This document shows, piece by piece, positions 55,809 to 64,000 of a stretch of DNA of 64,000 nucleotides. Positions within the stretch are counted from its first letter, which is position 1. The number at the start of each line of letters is the position of its first letter. Source of the stretch: Constrictibacter sp. MBR-5. Its GTDB lineage: Bacteria > Pseudomonadota > Alphaproteobacteria > JAJUGE01. A program made the translations under genes and the position numbers. The notes under the pieces were generated by a model. The model was not told the origin of the DNA. It made no database searches and saw only the letters and a list, made by a program, of their open reading frames with translations. Location: assembly GCF_040549485.1 (NCBI RefSeq), contig NZ_JBEPTK010000001.1, positions 186,001-250,000 of the forward strand, read 5' to 3'.

Positions 55809-56642
55809 TCAAGCCGACTTTCGCGTCTCGCCGAGGGCCGGCTGGACTAACTCGCGGTCCAACAGGTCCCACAGTGCGGGATCGGTCGCGACGACGATGC
55901 CCGGATCGCGGGCGGCCGGCCGGTAAGGGGTGCCGTCGAAACGCATGACGTGTCCGCCTGCCTCGGCGTGCAGCAGGCAGCCGGCGGCGTGGTCCCAGGG
56001 ATTGAGGCGGGTATAGACACCGAAATGCATCCCGCCCTGCAGCCGCGCCAGATACTCCTGGCCGACGCAACGCGGATTGAACACCTGCCCCAGCCGACCG
56101 CGGCCGCCGGACCACAGGCCGCGATAGACCTCGCTGAAGCGGAAGGGACGACCGTAGACGGCCCCGTTGAGCTTGCGCAGATCGTCGGGGCGGCCGACGC
56201 GCACGCGGTGGCCGTCGATCCAGGCCCCCTCGCCCTCCAAGGCCGTCGCCATGCGCCCGTTCAACGGATCGTGGATCCAGCCGGCCTTCACGCGTCCCTT
56301 GACCACCAGCGCCACGATCACGGCGAAGATGGGGAGCCCGGCGGAGAAGTTGCCGGTACCGTCGAGCGGATCGACCACCCAGACGGGATCGTCCCGTTCG
56401 AGCATCGACAGCAGGCCGGCATCCTTCGCGACGGCCTCCTCGCCGAGGACGACCGAGCCGGGCAGCAGGTCGGGCAGCGCTGCGCCGAACCGCTTCTCCG
56501 AGGCCAGATCCGCCACGGTGACGAGATCGCCGGGCGACTTCTCGACGACGTCGCCGGTGCCGAGACGCGCGAAGCGCGGCACGATCTCCTCGGCGGCGAC
56601 CTCCCGGACCAGCGCCTCGACCTTATGGGCATCGAAATTCAT
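55809..56642 (-). CDS. Inositol monophosphatase family protein
   Basis: A 277-aa Mg-dependent, Li-sensitive-type phosphatase. Metal motifs are GEEAVAKD (Glu), WVVDPLDGTGNFSAGLP and the C-terminal LNPWDHAAGCLLHAEAGG. Related bacterial enzymes include SuhB, CysQ and HisN (histidinol phosphatase); this sequence cannot be placed firmly in one of them. It is 18 bases upstream... of nothing shared: hflX begins further upstream on the same strand and ends 18 bases before this gene starts, so it may be read from the hfq-hflX transcript. Confidence 0.88.
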   Translation of the reverse strand: MNFDAHKVEALVREVAAEEIVPRFARLGTGDVVEKSPGDLVTVADLASEKRFGAALPDLLPGSVVLGEEAVAKDAGLLSMLERDDPVWVVDPLDGTGNFSAGLPIFAVIVALVVKGRVKAGWIHDPLNGRMATALEGEGAWIDGHRVRVGRPDDLRKLNGAVYGRPFRFSEVYRGLWSGGRGRLGQVFNPRCVGQEYLARLQGGMHFGVYTRLNPWDHAAGCLLHAEAGGHVMRFDGTPYRPAARDPGIVVATDPALWDLLDRELVQPALGETRKSA

Positions 56643-56659
56643 CAGGTGTCGGCCTCGGG

Positions 56660-57970
56660 TCAGTGCAGCGCGTCGGCGAAGCGACGCTCAAAGCGCGCCC
56701 GGTCGGCCGGCTCCAGGCCGACGGCGATATTGGCGGTTTCGCCCTCGTCCCTGCGATCGAGCACGTTGCCGTTCTCGTAAAGCCACGCGATGGCGGCGCC
56801 GTTGCTGGCGTCGACGGCGAAGCGCACGACCTCCTCGGAGCGCGAAATGCGCCGGTCGATGGCGGCGAGCAGGTCGCCCTCGCCCTCGCCCGTCAGCGCG
56901 GAAACGACGACCGACGCATCGGCGCGGACCGCTTGCTGGGCGATGCGGTCGCGTTCCTCCACATCGAGCAGATCGACCTTGTTCAGCACCTCGATCAGCC
57001 GCGAATCCTCGGCGGTGATGCCGAGCTCCGCCAGGACCTTGCGCACGTCGCTATTCTGCAGGTCGCTCTCGGGGTCGGCGATATCGCGCACGTGAAGGAT
57101 AACGTCCGCCTCGAGAACCTCTTCGAGCGTCGCGCGGAAGGCCGCGACGAGTTGGGTCGGAAGTTCCGAGATGAAACCGACCGTATCCGACAGGATGACG
57201 TGGCGGCGCGACGGCAGCTTGACCACACGCATCGTGGGGTCGAGGGTCGCGAACAACTGGTCACGCGCCACGACGTGCGCCGCGGTGAGGCGGTTGAACA
57301 GCGTCGACTTGCCCGCATTGGTGTAGCCGACCAGCGCCACCACCGGATACGGCACACGCTTGCGGGCCTCCCGGTGCAGGCTGCGGGTGCGCTTCACGTC
57401 CTCCAGGTCGCGTTCAAGACGGACGATCCGCTCGTCGATCCGCCGCCGATCGAGTTCCAGCTGCGATTCGCCGGGGCCACCAAGGAAGCCGGCACCGCCG
57501 CGCTGGCGCTCCAGATGGGTCCAGGACCGCACCAGCCGCGTGCGCTGATAGTTCAGCGCGGCGAGGTCTACCTGAAGGCGGCCCTCCCGCGTTCGCGCGC
57601 GGGCGCCGAAGATCTCCAGGATAAGACCTGTCCGGTCGATGACCTTGCAGTTCCAGGCCTTTTCGAGATTGCGCTGCTGGACCGGCGACAGGGTCGTGTC
57701 GACGATCGCGATCCCGGCCTCGCTCTCCTCGATCTCGGCCTTCAACTCCGCGACGATGCCCTCGCCGAGGAAGGTGGCTGGATTGATACGCGACACCCGC
57801 ACGATGCGGGTGTGCACGATGTCGAGGTCGATCGCTCCAGCGAGGCCGATGGCCTCCTCAAGCCCGGCCTGCGCGGAGCGTCCTCGACCACGCTTGAGCG
57901 TCGTCTCGGGGTGAACGATCAGTGCGCGGCCGGTCTCGCCGGCCGCAGAACCCGGTGTGCTTTCGGTCAA
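56660..57970 (-). CDS. hflX: Ribosome-associated GTPase HflX
   Basis: A 436-aa GTPase. The N-terminal HflX domain ends in a coiled coil ([40 protein letters not shown]), followed by the G domain: G1 [18 protein letters not shown]2 with [15 protein letters not shown]3 [13 protein letters not shown]4 VLNKVDLLD. HflX splits stalled 70S ribosomes under stress. The start is TTG 57970, overlapping the hfq stop by four bases (TTGA), so the two are coupled; hfq-hflX linkage is conserved across proteobacteria. Confidence 0.97.
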   Translation of the reverse strand: MTESTPGSAAGETGRALIVHPETTLKRGRGRSAQAGLEEAIGLAGAIDLDIVHTRIVRVSRINPATFLGEGIVAELKAEIEESEAGIAIVDTTLSPVQQRNLEKAWNCKVIDRTGLILEIFGARARTREGRLQVDLAALNYQRTRLVRSWTHLERQRGGAGFLGGPGESQLELDRRRIDERIVRLERDLEDVKRTRSLHREARKRVPYPVVALVGYTNAGKSTLFNRLTAAHVVARDQLFATLDPTMRVVKLPSRRHVILSDTVGFISELPTQLVAAFRATLEEVLEADVILHVRDIADPESDLQNSDVRKVLAELGITAEDSRLIEVLNKVDLLDVEERDRIAQQAVRADASVVVSALTGEGEGDLLAAIDRRISRSEEVVRFAVDASNGAAIAWLYENGNVLDRRDEGETANIAVGLEPADRARFERRFADALH

Positions 57971-58221
57971 TCGGCCGCCACTTCGTCGTCCGCCGGCTCG
58001 AACAGGCTGATCGGTCCGCCCGGCATCACCGTGGAAATGGCGTGCTTGTAGACCAGTTGGGAATGCCCGTCGCGCCGCAGGAGGACAGAGAAATTATCGA
58101 ACCAGGTGATCATGCCCTGCAGCTTGACGCCATTGATCAGGAAGATAGTGACCGGCGTCTTCTGCTTGCGGACATGGTTCAGGAACACATCCTGAAGATT
58201 CTGTGACTTTTGCGAACTCAT
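57967..58221 (-). CDS. hfq: RNA chaperone Hfq
   Basis: An 84-aa Hfq. Sm1 motif: [20 protein letters not shown] and [20 protein letters not shown]; Sm2 motif: [12 protein letters not shown], containing the conserved YKHA RNA-binding residues. Hexameric Hfq pairs small RNAs with mRNAs and affects nitrogen and stress control in alphaproteobacteria. AAGGACTGCGAC precedes ATG 58221. A 98-base gap to the upstream HAD gene could hold its own promoter, but I see no convincing -35/-10 pair. Confidence 0.98.
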   Translation of the reverse strand: MSSQKSQNLQDVFLNHVRKQKTPVTIFLINGVKLQGMITWFDNFSVLLRRDGHSQLVYKHAISTVMPGGPISLFEPADDEVAAD

Positions 58222-58319
58222 GTCGCAGTCCTTTTCTTTGTTGTGTCTACCAGGACCGCGTCCGACCGACGCACATAAGTGGCCAGACCCCTTGCGGGAA
58301 TGCGCCCCCGGATCGAACG

Positions 58320-58994
58320 CTATATGGATGCCCGCCGGCGACGGGCAAGGGCGGCAATCTGCCCCAGCCGTTCCACCGTCACGTCCGCAGCGAGGCCCTC
58401 GGGAAGCGGCGTCGGGTTGGCACCCCGATGCCGGATGAGGATCGCCGTGCAGCCGGCGTTGCGGGCCGTCTGCATGTCCGTGGCGGAGTCGCCGACGAAC
58501 CATATCGAGCTCGCCGCTGCATGCCCCGTGCCATTCAGGACGAGGTGCACCGGGTCGGCGGCGGGCTTGTCCTGGGCGGCGTCGTTGGCGCCGACCACGC
58601 CGCCGAAATAGCCGCCCCAGCCCAGATGCGCCACTTCCTTGCGCAGATAGTCGCCGCGCTTGTTGCTGACCACGCCCATCCAGATGTCGGCGGCCCGCAG
58701 GGCATCCAGCGTCTCGACCACCTCCGGCAGGAGTTCGAGGCCAACGAGATGGTGCTTCTCGAACTGCGCGTAAAAATGGTCGCGCGCCGCCTCCCATTCG
58801 TCGCCGAACAGGATGGGGAAGCTGTCGCGCTGTGATTTGCTGACCCGCTCCATCACCTCCTGCATCGACCAGGGCTCGCGGCCCCAGGCGACGAGGGTGT
58901 CGTTGAGCGCCAGTCGGATCACCGGCCAGTTGTCGATCAGCGTGCCGTCCCAGTCGAAAAGGATCGCGCGCGGTGCCGCGATCGCATCGCTCAA
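58320..58994 (-). CDS. HAD-family hydrolase (phosphoglycolate phosphatase-like)
   Basis: A 224-aa HAD phosphatase with a small helical cap. Motif [14 protein letters not shown] (nucleophile Asp), motif [12 protein letters not shown], motif III Lys in [11 protein letters not shown] and motif [19 protein letters not shown] are all present. It probably dephosphorylates a small metabolite such as 2-phosphoglycolate. The start TTG 58994 overlaps the stop of the upstream aminotransferase gene by four bases (TTGA). It is inserted in the usual trkA-aminotransferase-hfq order. Confidence 0.9.
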   Translation of the reverse strand: MSDAIAAPRAILFDWDGTLIDNWPVIRLALNDTLVAWGREPWSMQEVMERVSKSQRDSFPILFGDEWEAARDHFYAQFEKHHLVGLELLPEVVETLDALRAADIWMGVVSNKRGDYLRKEVAHLGWGGYFGGVVGANDAAQDKPAADPVHLVLNGTGHAAASSIWFVGDSATDMQTARNAGCTAILIRHRGANPTPLPEGLAADVTVERLGQIAALARRRRASI

Positions 58995-59854
58995 CGGCTG
59001 GCTCCCGCACCTTCCATGTGGGCGAGATAGGCCTGCAGCAGCGTCCGGGCGATGGTGCCCGGCTTGCCGTTGCCGATCACCGCATCGTCGATCTGCACGA
59101 TCGGCAGCACGTAGGAGGTGGCGCTGGTGATGAACGCCTCTCGCGCCTGCTTCGCCTCCTCCGCGGTGAAGGGCCGCTCGACGAAGTCGATGCCTTCGCG
59201 CTTCACGAGGTCCATGACCGAGGCGCGGGTGATGCCGCTCAGGATCTCGTTGCCCGTCGGGCGCGTGACGAGCTGCCCCTCGCGCGTCACGATCCAGGCG
59301 TTGGTCGACGAGCCCTCGGTGACGTTGCCCTGCGCGTCGACCATCCAGGCTTCGTAGGCGCCGGAGGTGCGCGCATGCTGCTTGGCCAGCACGTTCGGCA
59401 GCAGTCCCACCGTCTTGATGTCGCAGCGGCCCCAGCGGATGTCGGGAACCGTCACCGCCTTCTTGCCGGTCTCCAGCACGGAGAGGTCTGGCGGCGGCTT
59501 GCGCGACGCGGTCATCACCAGCGCCGGAACGGAGACCTTCGGGAACGGATGATCACGGCGCGCCACGCCACGCGTCACCTGCATGTAGACGATGCCCTGG
59601 CGGATGCCGTTGCGGCGGAGCAGTTCGCGTATCACCGCCATCAGCGCCCGCCGGCTCATCGGCTGGTCGATGCGGAGTTCGCGCAGAGACCGGTCGAGCC
59701 GGTCGAGGTGCGGGTCGGCGTCGACCAGCATCCCCTTGTGGACGGCGATCACCTCGTAGACGCCGTCGGCGAATTGATAGCCGCGATCCTCGATATGGAC
59801 CTGGGCACGGTCGTGCGGGACGTAGCGACCGTTGACGTAAGCAATGCGCCCCAT
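58991..59854 (-). CDS. dat: D-amino-acid transaminase (class IV PLP aminotransferase)
   Basis: A 287-aa fold-type IV aminotransferase. [20 protein letters not shown] opens it, the PLP Lys is in [17 protein letters not shown], and [14 protein letters not shown] and [12 protein letters not shown] are typical of D-amino acid aminotransferase. It interconverts D-alanine and D-glutamate with keto acids. It lies in the conserved trkA-dat-hfq-hflX run. Branched-chain aminotransferases share the fold, but the short N-terminus and the [11 protein letters not shown] segment favour Dat. Confidence 0.92.
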   Translation of the reverse strand: MGRIAYVNGRYVPHDRAQVHIEDRGYQFADGVYEVIAVHKGMLVDADPHLDRLDRSLRELRIDQPMSRRALMAVIRELLRRNGIRQGIVYMQVTRGVARRDHPFPKVSVPALVMTASRKPPPDLSVLETGKKAVTVPDIRWGRCDIKTVGLLPNVLAKQHARTSGAYEAWMVDAQGNVTEGSSTNAWIVTREGQLVTRPTGNEILSGITRASVMDLVKREGIDFVERPFTAEEAKQAREAFITSATSYVLPIVQIDDAVIGNGKPGTIARTLLQAYLAHMEGAGASR

Positions 59855-59879
59855 GGGTCGGTCGGGCCTCCAAAAACGG

Positions 59880-61256
59880 TTAGAAATATTCCAGGCGGAC
59901 GGCGAACATCTTCTCGACCTTCTTCACCACGGCCTCGGTCGAGAAGACGATCACGCGGTCGTTCGCGCGCACCACGCCGCTGCCGCGCGGGATCACCACC
60001 TCGCCGTCGCGCACGATGGCGCCGACGATGGCGCCCTGGGGCAACTTCAGGTCACGGATCGGCATGCCGACGATCCCGGAGGTCTCCATCGCCTCGACCT
60101 CCAGCACCTCGCCGAAGCCGTCGCCGATGGTATGCACGGCGCGTACCCGTCCGCGCCGGACATGCTGCAGGATCGTGGAGACGGTGATGGCCCGCGGATT
60201 CACCACCGCGTCGATGTCGAGCACCGAGAAGAGCGAATTGTAGGTCTGCTTGTTGATCAAGGCGACCGTCCGCTGACAGCCGTAGCGCTTTGCCAGCAGC
60301 GACACGAGAATGTTGGTCTCGTCGTCGTCGGTCAGCGCGATCAGCGTCTCGGTCTTGCGAACGTTCGCCTCTTCCAGGATCTCCGGGTCGAGCGCGTCGC
60401 CGTGCAGCACCATGGTACGGGTGAGCGACTGCGCGATCTGTTCGGCGCGCTCGCGGTCACGTTCGATGATCTTGGTCGATACCGACGGCGTGCGCGCCTC
60501 CAGGAGACCCGCCAAGCAGAGGCCGATATTGCCGCCGCCGACGATCACGATGCGCTGGGCTTCGCGCTCCTCGTGGCCGAACGCCGCCATGGCGCGCATC
60601 ATGTGCTTGGTGTCGGCGACGAAGTAGACCTCGTCCTTGACCAGCATCTGGTCGTCGCCGTGCGGCACGAACTGCGTGTCGCCGCGCATGATCGCGACGA
60701 CGTTGATGTTCAGGTCCGGAAACAGCGCCGTCAGCTGGCGCAGCGGCGTGTTGATGATCGGACAGTCCTCGCCCAGCCGCACCCCGATCAGCCGCACCTT
60801 GTCCCCGGCGAGCGGGATCATCTCCGATGCTCCCGGCAGCAGCAAGCGCCGCGCCACCGCCTTCGCCACCTCCAGCTCCGGCGAAATGATGACGTCGATG
60901 GGCATGTGGTCGGCGCTGAACAGCGCCATGTAGTCCTCGCGCAGATAGATCTGCTGCCGCACGCGCGCGACCTTGGTGGGCACGTTGAACAGCGAGTGGG
61001 CCACCTGACAGGCGACCATGTTCACCTCGTCGGAGTAGGTCGCCGCGATGATCATGTCGGCGTCGCTGGCGCCCGCCTGCTCCAGTACGTTCGGAAAGGA
61101 GGCGAAACCCACCATCGCCTTCACGTCGAGGGTGTCGCTGATCTTCTGGATCAGCTCCGGTGAAGAATCGATGACCGTGACGTCGTTCGCCTCGGCGGCA
61201 AGGTGGCGGGCGATGTTGCTGCCCACTTGGCCGGCCCCGCAGATGATGACCTTCAT
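59880..61256 (-). CDS. trkA: Trk system potassium transporter subunit TrkA
   Basis: A 458-aa protein made of two RCK units. The NAD-binding loops are VIICGAGQVGSNIARHLAAE (residue 3 on) and IVIVGGGNIGLCLAGLLEA (about 235 on), each followed by a TrkA-C domain (LRQLTALFPDLNINVVAIMR; LKLPQGAIVGAIVRDGEVV). TrkA gates the TrkH/TrkG potassium channel in response to nucleotides and is peripheral to the membrane. No trkH is in the window. It follows ntrX by 34 bases on the same strand, the standard alphaproteobacterial order. Confidence 0.97.
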   Translation of the reverse strand: MKVIICGAGQVGSNIARHLAAEANDVTVIDSSPELIQKISDTLDVKAMVGFASFPNVLEQAGASDADMIIAATYSDEVNMVACQVAHSLFNVPTKVARVRQQIYLREDYMALFSADHMPIDVIISPELEVAKAVARRLLLPGASEMIPLAGDKVRLIGVRLGEDCPIINTPLRQLTALFPDLNINVVAIMRGDTQFVPHGDDQMLVKDEVYFVADTKHMMRAMAAFGHEEREAQRIVIVGGGNIGLCLAGLLEARTPSVSTKIIERDRERAEQIAQSLTRTMVLHGDALDPEILEEANVRKTETLIALTDDDETNILVSLLAKRYGCQRTVALINKQTYNSLFSVLDIDAVVNPRAITVSTILQHVRRGRVRAVHTIGDGFGEVLEVEAMETSGIVGMPIRDLKLPQGAIVGAIVRDGEVVIPRGSGVVRANDRVIVFSTEAVVKKVEKMFAVRLEYF

Positions 61257-61290
61257 CGTCGGGCGGTCCGGCCGTCTGTCCGGTCATCCA

Positions 61291-62685
61291 TCATCCGCGC
61301 TCCCCCGAGACCTGGACCCCCAGCGATTTCAGCTTTCGGTGGAGCGCAGACCGCTCCATGCCGATGAAGGTCGCCGTGCGTGAGATGTTGCCGCCGAAGC
61401 GGTTGACCTGCGCCAGCAGGTATTCGCGCTCGAAGACCTCGCGCGCGTCGCGCAGTGGCATGGTCATCATCTGCTCGCCCTTGTCCATGCGCAGCACGGT
61501 CGGGGCGATCGCGCTGATGTCCGGCGGCAGCATGTCCGATCGGATCGGATCCCGCACCTCGCCCGGCGCCATGATCAGCAGCCAATCCATCACATTGCGC
61601 AACTGGCGCACGTTGCCCGGCCACTCGTAGCTCTGCAGGGTCGCCAGCGCGTCCTCGCCGATCTCCCTGGCCGGCAGGCCGGCCATCTCCGCGGCGACCT
61701 TCAGGAAATGCTTAGAGAGCAGCGGGATGTCCTCGCGCCGCTGGCGCAGCGGCGGCACCGTGATCGGCACGACGTTCAGGCGGTAATAGAGGTCCTCGCG
61801 GAAATTCCCCTGCCCCATCGCCTGGACCAAGTCTCGGTTCGACGAGGCGATGACGCGGACGTCGACCTCGACCCGCTGGGTGCCGCCGACGCGCAGGAAG
61901 CTCTGCTCCTGCAGCACGCGGACGATCTTGCCCTGGGTCTGCAGCGGCATGTCGGCCACCTCGTCCAGGAACATTGTGCCACCGTGCGCCTGCTCGAGCA
62001 CGCCAATCCGGCGCGGCGTGTCCGGTCCGTTCGACCCCGGCTCGGTGCCGAACAGCTCGGTCTCCATCCGATCCGGGCTCATCGTGGCGCAGTTCAGCAC
62101 CACGAACGGTCCTTCAGCGCGGCGCGACCGCGCGTGCAGCAGCCGGGCCACCACTTCCTTGCCGGCGCCGGGAGGGCCGGCGATGAACACCCGGCTGCCG
62201 GTCGGCGCGACCCGCTCGATCGCCTGGCGCACCGCGTTGATGGCCGGAGAGATGCCGATCAGCTCGCCCTGCCCGCCGGCGCGCAGACGCAGCTCGGCGT
62301 TCTCGCGCCGCAGCTGCGCCGCCTCGATCGCCCTTTCCACCACGAGGATGAGCCGGTCGGCCTTGAACGGCTTCTCGATGAAGTCGTAGGCACCTTCCTG
62401 GATCGCCGCCACGGCGGTCTCGATGTTGCCATGGCCGCTGATCATGACGACGGGCACCAGCGGGTGCTCCTCGCGCAGGATCTTCAGCAGGTCGATGCCG
62501 TCATACTCGCTGCCCTCCAGCCAGACGTCGAGAATTACGAGGTTGGGCTGGCGCGCGCGCATTGCCGCCAGGGCGCTCGCCGCGTCTCCGGCTGCGCGCG
62601 TCTGATAGCCCTCGTCGCTCAGGATGCCGCCGATCAGCATCCGGATGTCGGCTTCGTCGTCGACGATCAGAATGTCACGCGCCAT
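61291..62685 (-). CDS. ntrX: Nitrogen regulation response regulator NtrX
   Basis: A 464-aa NtrC-family protein: receiver with phospho-Asp53 in LVILDVWLEG, AAA+ domain with Walker A FIAGPPGAGKEVVARLLHAR and Walker B GGTMFLDEVADMPLQTQGKI, and a Fis-type HTH (NISRTATFIGMERSALHRKL). The GAFTGA sigma54-contact loop, expected between ELFGTE and RRIGVLEQAHGG, is absent, as reported for several alphaproteobacterial NtrX proteins, so it probably acts on sigma70 promoters. ATG 62685 is taken; it overlaps the ntrY 3' end by 11 bases. Confidence 0.96.
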   Translation of the reverse strand: MARDILIVDDEADIRMLIGGILSDEGYQTRAAGDAASALAAMRARQPNLVILDVWLEGSEYDGIDLLKILREEHPLVPVVMISGHGNIETAVAAIQEGAYDFIEKPFKADRLILVVERAIEAAQLRRENAELRLRAGGQGELIGISPAINAVRQAIERVAPTGSRVFIAGPPGAGKEVVARLLHARSRRAEGPFVVLNCATMSPDRMETELFGTEPGSNGPDTPRRIGVLEQAHGGTMFLDEVADMPLQTQGKIVRVLQEQSFLRVGGTQRVEVDVRVIASSNRDLVQAMGQGNFREDLYYRLNVVPITVPPLRQRREDIPLLSKHFLKVAAEMAGLPAREIGEDALATLQSYEWPGNVRQLRNVMDWLLIMAPGEVRDPIRSDMLPPDISAIAPTVLRMDKGEQMMTMPLRDAREVFEREYLLAQVNRFGGNISRTATFIGMERSALHRKLKSLGVQVSGERG

Positions 62686-64000
62686 AGGCCTTCTTACCGC
62701 TCTGCCTGCCTTCTGTCGGAGGCTCGCCATCGGAAGCGGACGGGGCACCGACCGCGATCTCCTCTAGAAGAGGTAGGGCGATCACTGCGCGCGCGCCACG
62801 TTCCTCGCGATCTTCGAGTACGAGCTCGCCGCCGTGCTCCTCCATGATCTTCTTAGCGATGGCCAATCCCAGTCCTGTGCCCTTGCTGCGCGTCGTGACG
62901 TAGGGCTCCGTCAGACGGTCCTTAAGCGCGGTCGGCAGGCCGACGCCGTTGTCCTCGACGAGGATCATCGCACGCCCGTCCTCTTCCTGCATCCGGAGGC
63001 CGATCCACCCGCGCCCCTCGATGCTGCCGGCCGCCCTGGCGGCCTCGATCGCATCGGCAGCGTTCTGCAACAGGTTGGTGAGCACTTGATTGATCTGCCG
63101 GCGGTCGCAGCTGGCCAACACGCCGTGCTCGGGCAACACGACGCCGAAGTCGATGTCCGAATGGGCTTGCCGTTGCAGGAACACGGCCTTGCGGCAGATG
63201 TCCGCCAGGTCTTCGGGCGCCATGACCGGTGTCGGCAGCCGGGCGAAGGAGGAGAATTCGTCCACCATCTGCCGCAGGTCGTCCACCTGCCGCACGATCG
63301 TGTCGGTACACTGCTGAAATGTCTCGGGGTCGTTGGTGATCTGCGGGAGATAGCGTCGGCGCAGGCGTTCGGCGGCGAGTTGGATCGGCGTCAGTGGGTT
63401 CTTGATCTCGTGCGCGATGCGCCGGGCGATGTCCGCCCACGCCGCCTTCCGTTGTGCCGCCAGCAGGGCGGTGATGTCCGTGAAGGTGACCACGAAGCCG
63501 CCGAGATCGCCGCCGGCGACCTCCGCGGTGACCCGCACCAGCAGGGTGCGCGCCCGGCCCTGCACCGTAATCGTCACCTGCGACTCGACCAGCCGCGCCG
63601 GACGGCGACGCGACTCGTCTAGCGCATCGGCCATTTGCGGCACAATCTCGCGCAGCGGCTGGCCGACGAAGGCGTCAAGGTCGATCCCGAGCAGCTCCGA
63701 GCCGGTCCGGTTCGGCAGGTTAAGGCAGCCCTCGGCATCGAGCCCGATGACGCCTGAGGCTACGCCCGCAAGCACCGCCTCGGTGAAGCGGCGGCGCTCG
63801 TCGAGCTGCCGGTTGGCCTCGATCAGTTCGTCGCGCTGCGCCTCCAGCTGGCCCGTCATCCGATTGAACGCACGGCTGAGCACGTCGAGCTCGTCTCCGG
63901 TGCCGGGCGTCGGCACCCGGACCCCGACGTCCCCTGCGCGTATTCGCTCCGCCGCCCCCACCAGCCGTCCGATCGGCTTCGCCAGGCCGGAAGCGAAATT
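62675..64000 (-). CDS. ntrY: Nitrogen regulation sensor kinase NtrY, 5'-truncated by window edge
   Basis: The frame enters from the right edge and encodes 441 C-terminal residues. A HAMP domain comes first (LAKPIGRLVGAAERIRAGDV), then a PAS domain (VLAGVASGVIGLDAEGCLNL), then HisKA with the phospho-His in IARRIAHEIKNPLTPIQLAA, and an HATPase domain with NAADAIEA, ILVEDNGVGLP and GTGLGLAIAKKIMEEHGG. The membrane-spanning sensor part lies outside the window. NtrY phosphorylates NtrX in response to nitrogen or redox state. It overlaps ntrX, the usual arrangement. Confidence 0.95.
   Translation of the reverse strand, partial: NFASGLAKPIGRLVGAAERIRAGDVGVRVPTPGTGDELDVLSRAFNRMTGQLEAQRDELIEANRQLDERRRFTEAVLAGVASGVIGLDAEGCLNLPNRTGSELLGIDLDAFVGQPLREIVPQMADALDESRRRPARLVESQVTITVQGRARTLLVRVTAEVAGGDLGGFVVTFTDITALLAAQRKAAWADIARRIAHEIKNPLTPIQLAAERLRRRYLPQITNDPETFQQCTDTIVRQVDDLRQMVDEFSSFARLPTPVMAPEDLADICRKAVFLQRQAHSDIDFGVVLPEHGVLASCDRRQINQVLTNLLQNAADAIEAARAAGSIEGRGWIGLRMQEEDGRAMILVEDNGVGLPTALKDRLTEPYVTTRSKGTGLGLAIAKKIMEEHGGELVLEDREERGARAVIALPLLEEIAVGAPSASDGEPPTEGRQSGKKAYGA

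Overview
This is a GC-rich, densely packed chromosomal segment from an alphaproteobacterium, most likely a Rhodospirillales-type lineage. I infer this from gene order and families: ntrY-ntrX-trkA-D-amino-acid aminotransferase-hfq-hflX, a DUF4167 gene next to prmC-prfA, pepA-holC-ndk diverging from lptF-lptG, a one-helix aa3-oxidase subunit IV, and lysC near ptsP. I do not assign a genus. There is no phage, insertion sequence, CRISPR array or rRNA operon. Most of the window is core metabolism, envelope biogenesis and translation genes, with a few accessory catabolic blocks between them.

Layout. 1-9.8 kb: truncated PhoD-type phosphatase; isonitrile-hydratase-like DJ-1 protein; a 59-aa membrane protein; M20 amidohydrolase; 2-hydroxyacid dehydrogenase; lipid kinase; LemA/DUF2207 pair; N-carbamoyl-D-amino-acid hydrolase; TerB-like protein. 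9.9-22 kb: Rad3/DinG-type helicase, cytochrome oxidase subunit IV, ndk, holC and pepA, then the divergent run lptF-lptG-surA-pdxA-rsmA-pdeM, in which lptD is not in its usual place. 22-36.9 kb: metallo-hydrolase, two MFS transporters, S41 protease, zapE, and a minus-strand catabolic block (thiolase, CoA transferase, DUF1445 hydro-lyase, SAF-domain oxidoreductase), then a TPR protein, a GNAT acetyltransferase and mgtE.

37-52.9 kb: tRNA-Val(CAC) with a promoter-like sequence, an OsmC protein, then DUF4167-prmC-prfA and, beyond an inserted plus-strand hybrid histidine kinase with two FixL-like PAS domains, hisS-ispG-rodZ-like-ptsP-nitronate monooxygenase-lysC; ubiG diverges from lysC. 52.9-64 kb: an orphan peptide-type ABC permease pair, a hydroxyisobutyrate-dehydrogenase-like enzyme, an inositol-phosphatase-family enzyme, then hflX, hfq, HAD phosphatase, D-amino-acid aminotransferase, trkA, ntrX and ntrY (cut by the right edge).

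Many neighbours are translationally coupled by 1-4 base overlaps (ATGA, GTGA, TTGA or TGATG), several with TTG or GTG starts. I see no clear new multi-gene defence or mobile system. The points most worth a second look are the double FixL-like PAS kinase inserted in a translation-gene block, the missing lptD, the helicase whose conserved frame runs upstream of its first ATG, and the DUF1445/SAF-oxidoreductase/CoA-transferase catabolic block.
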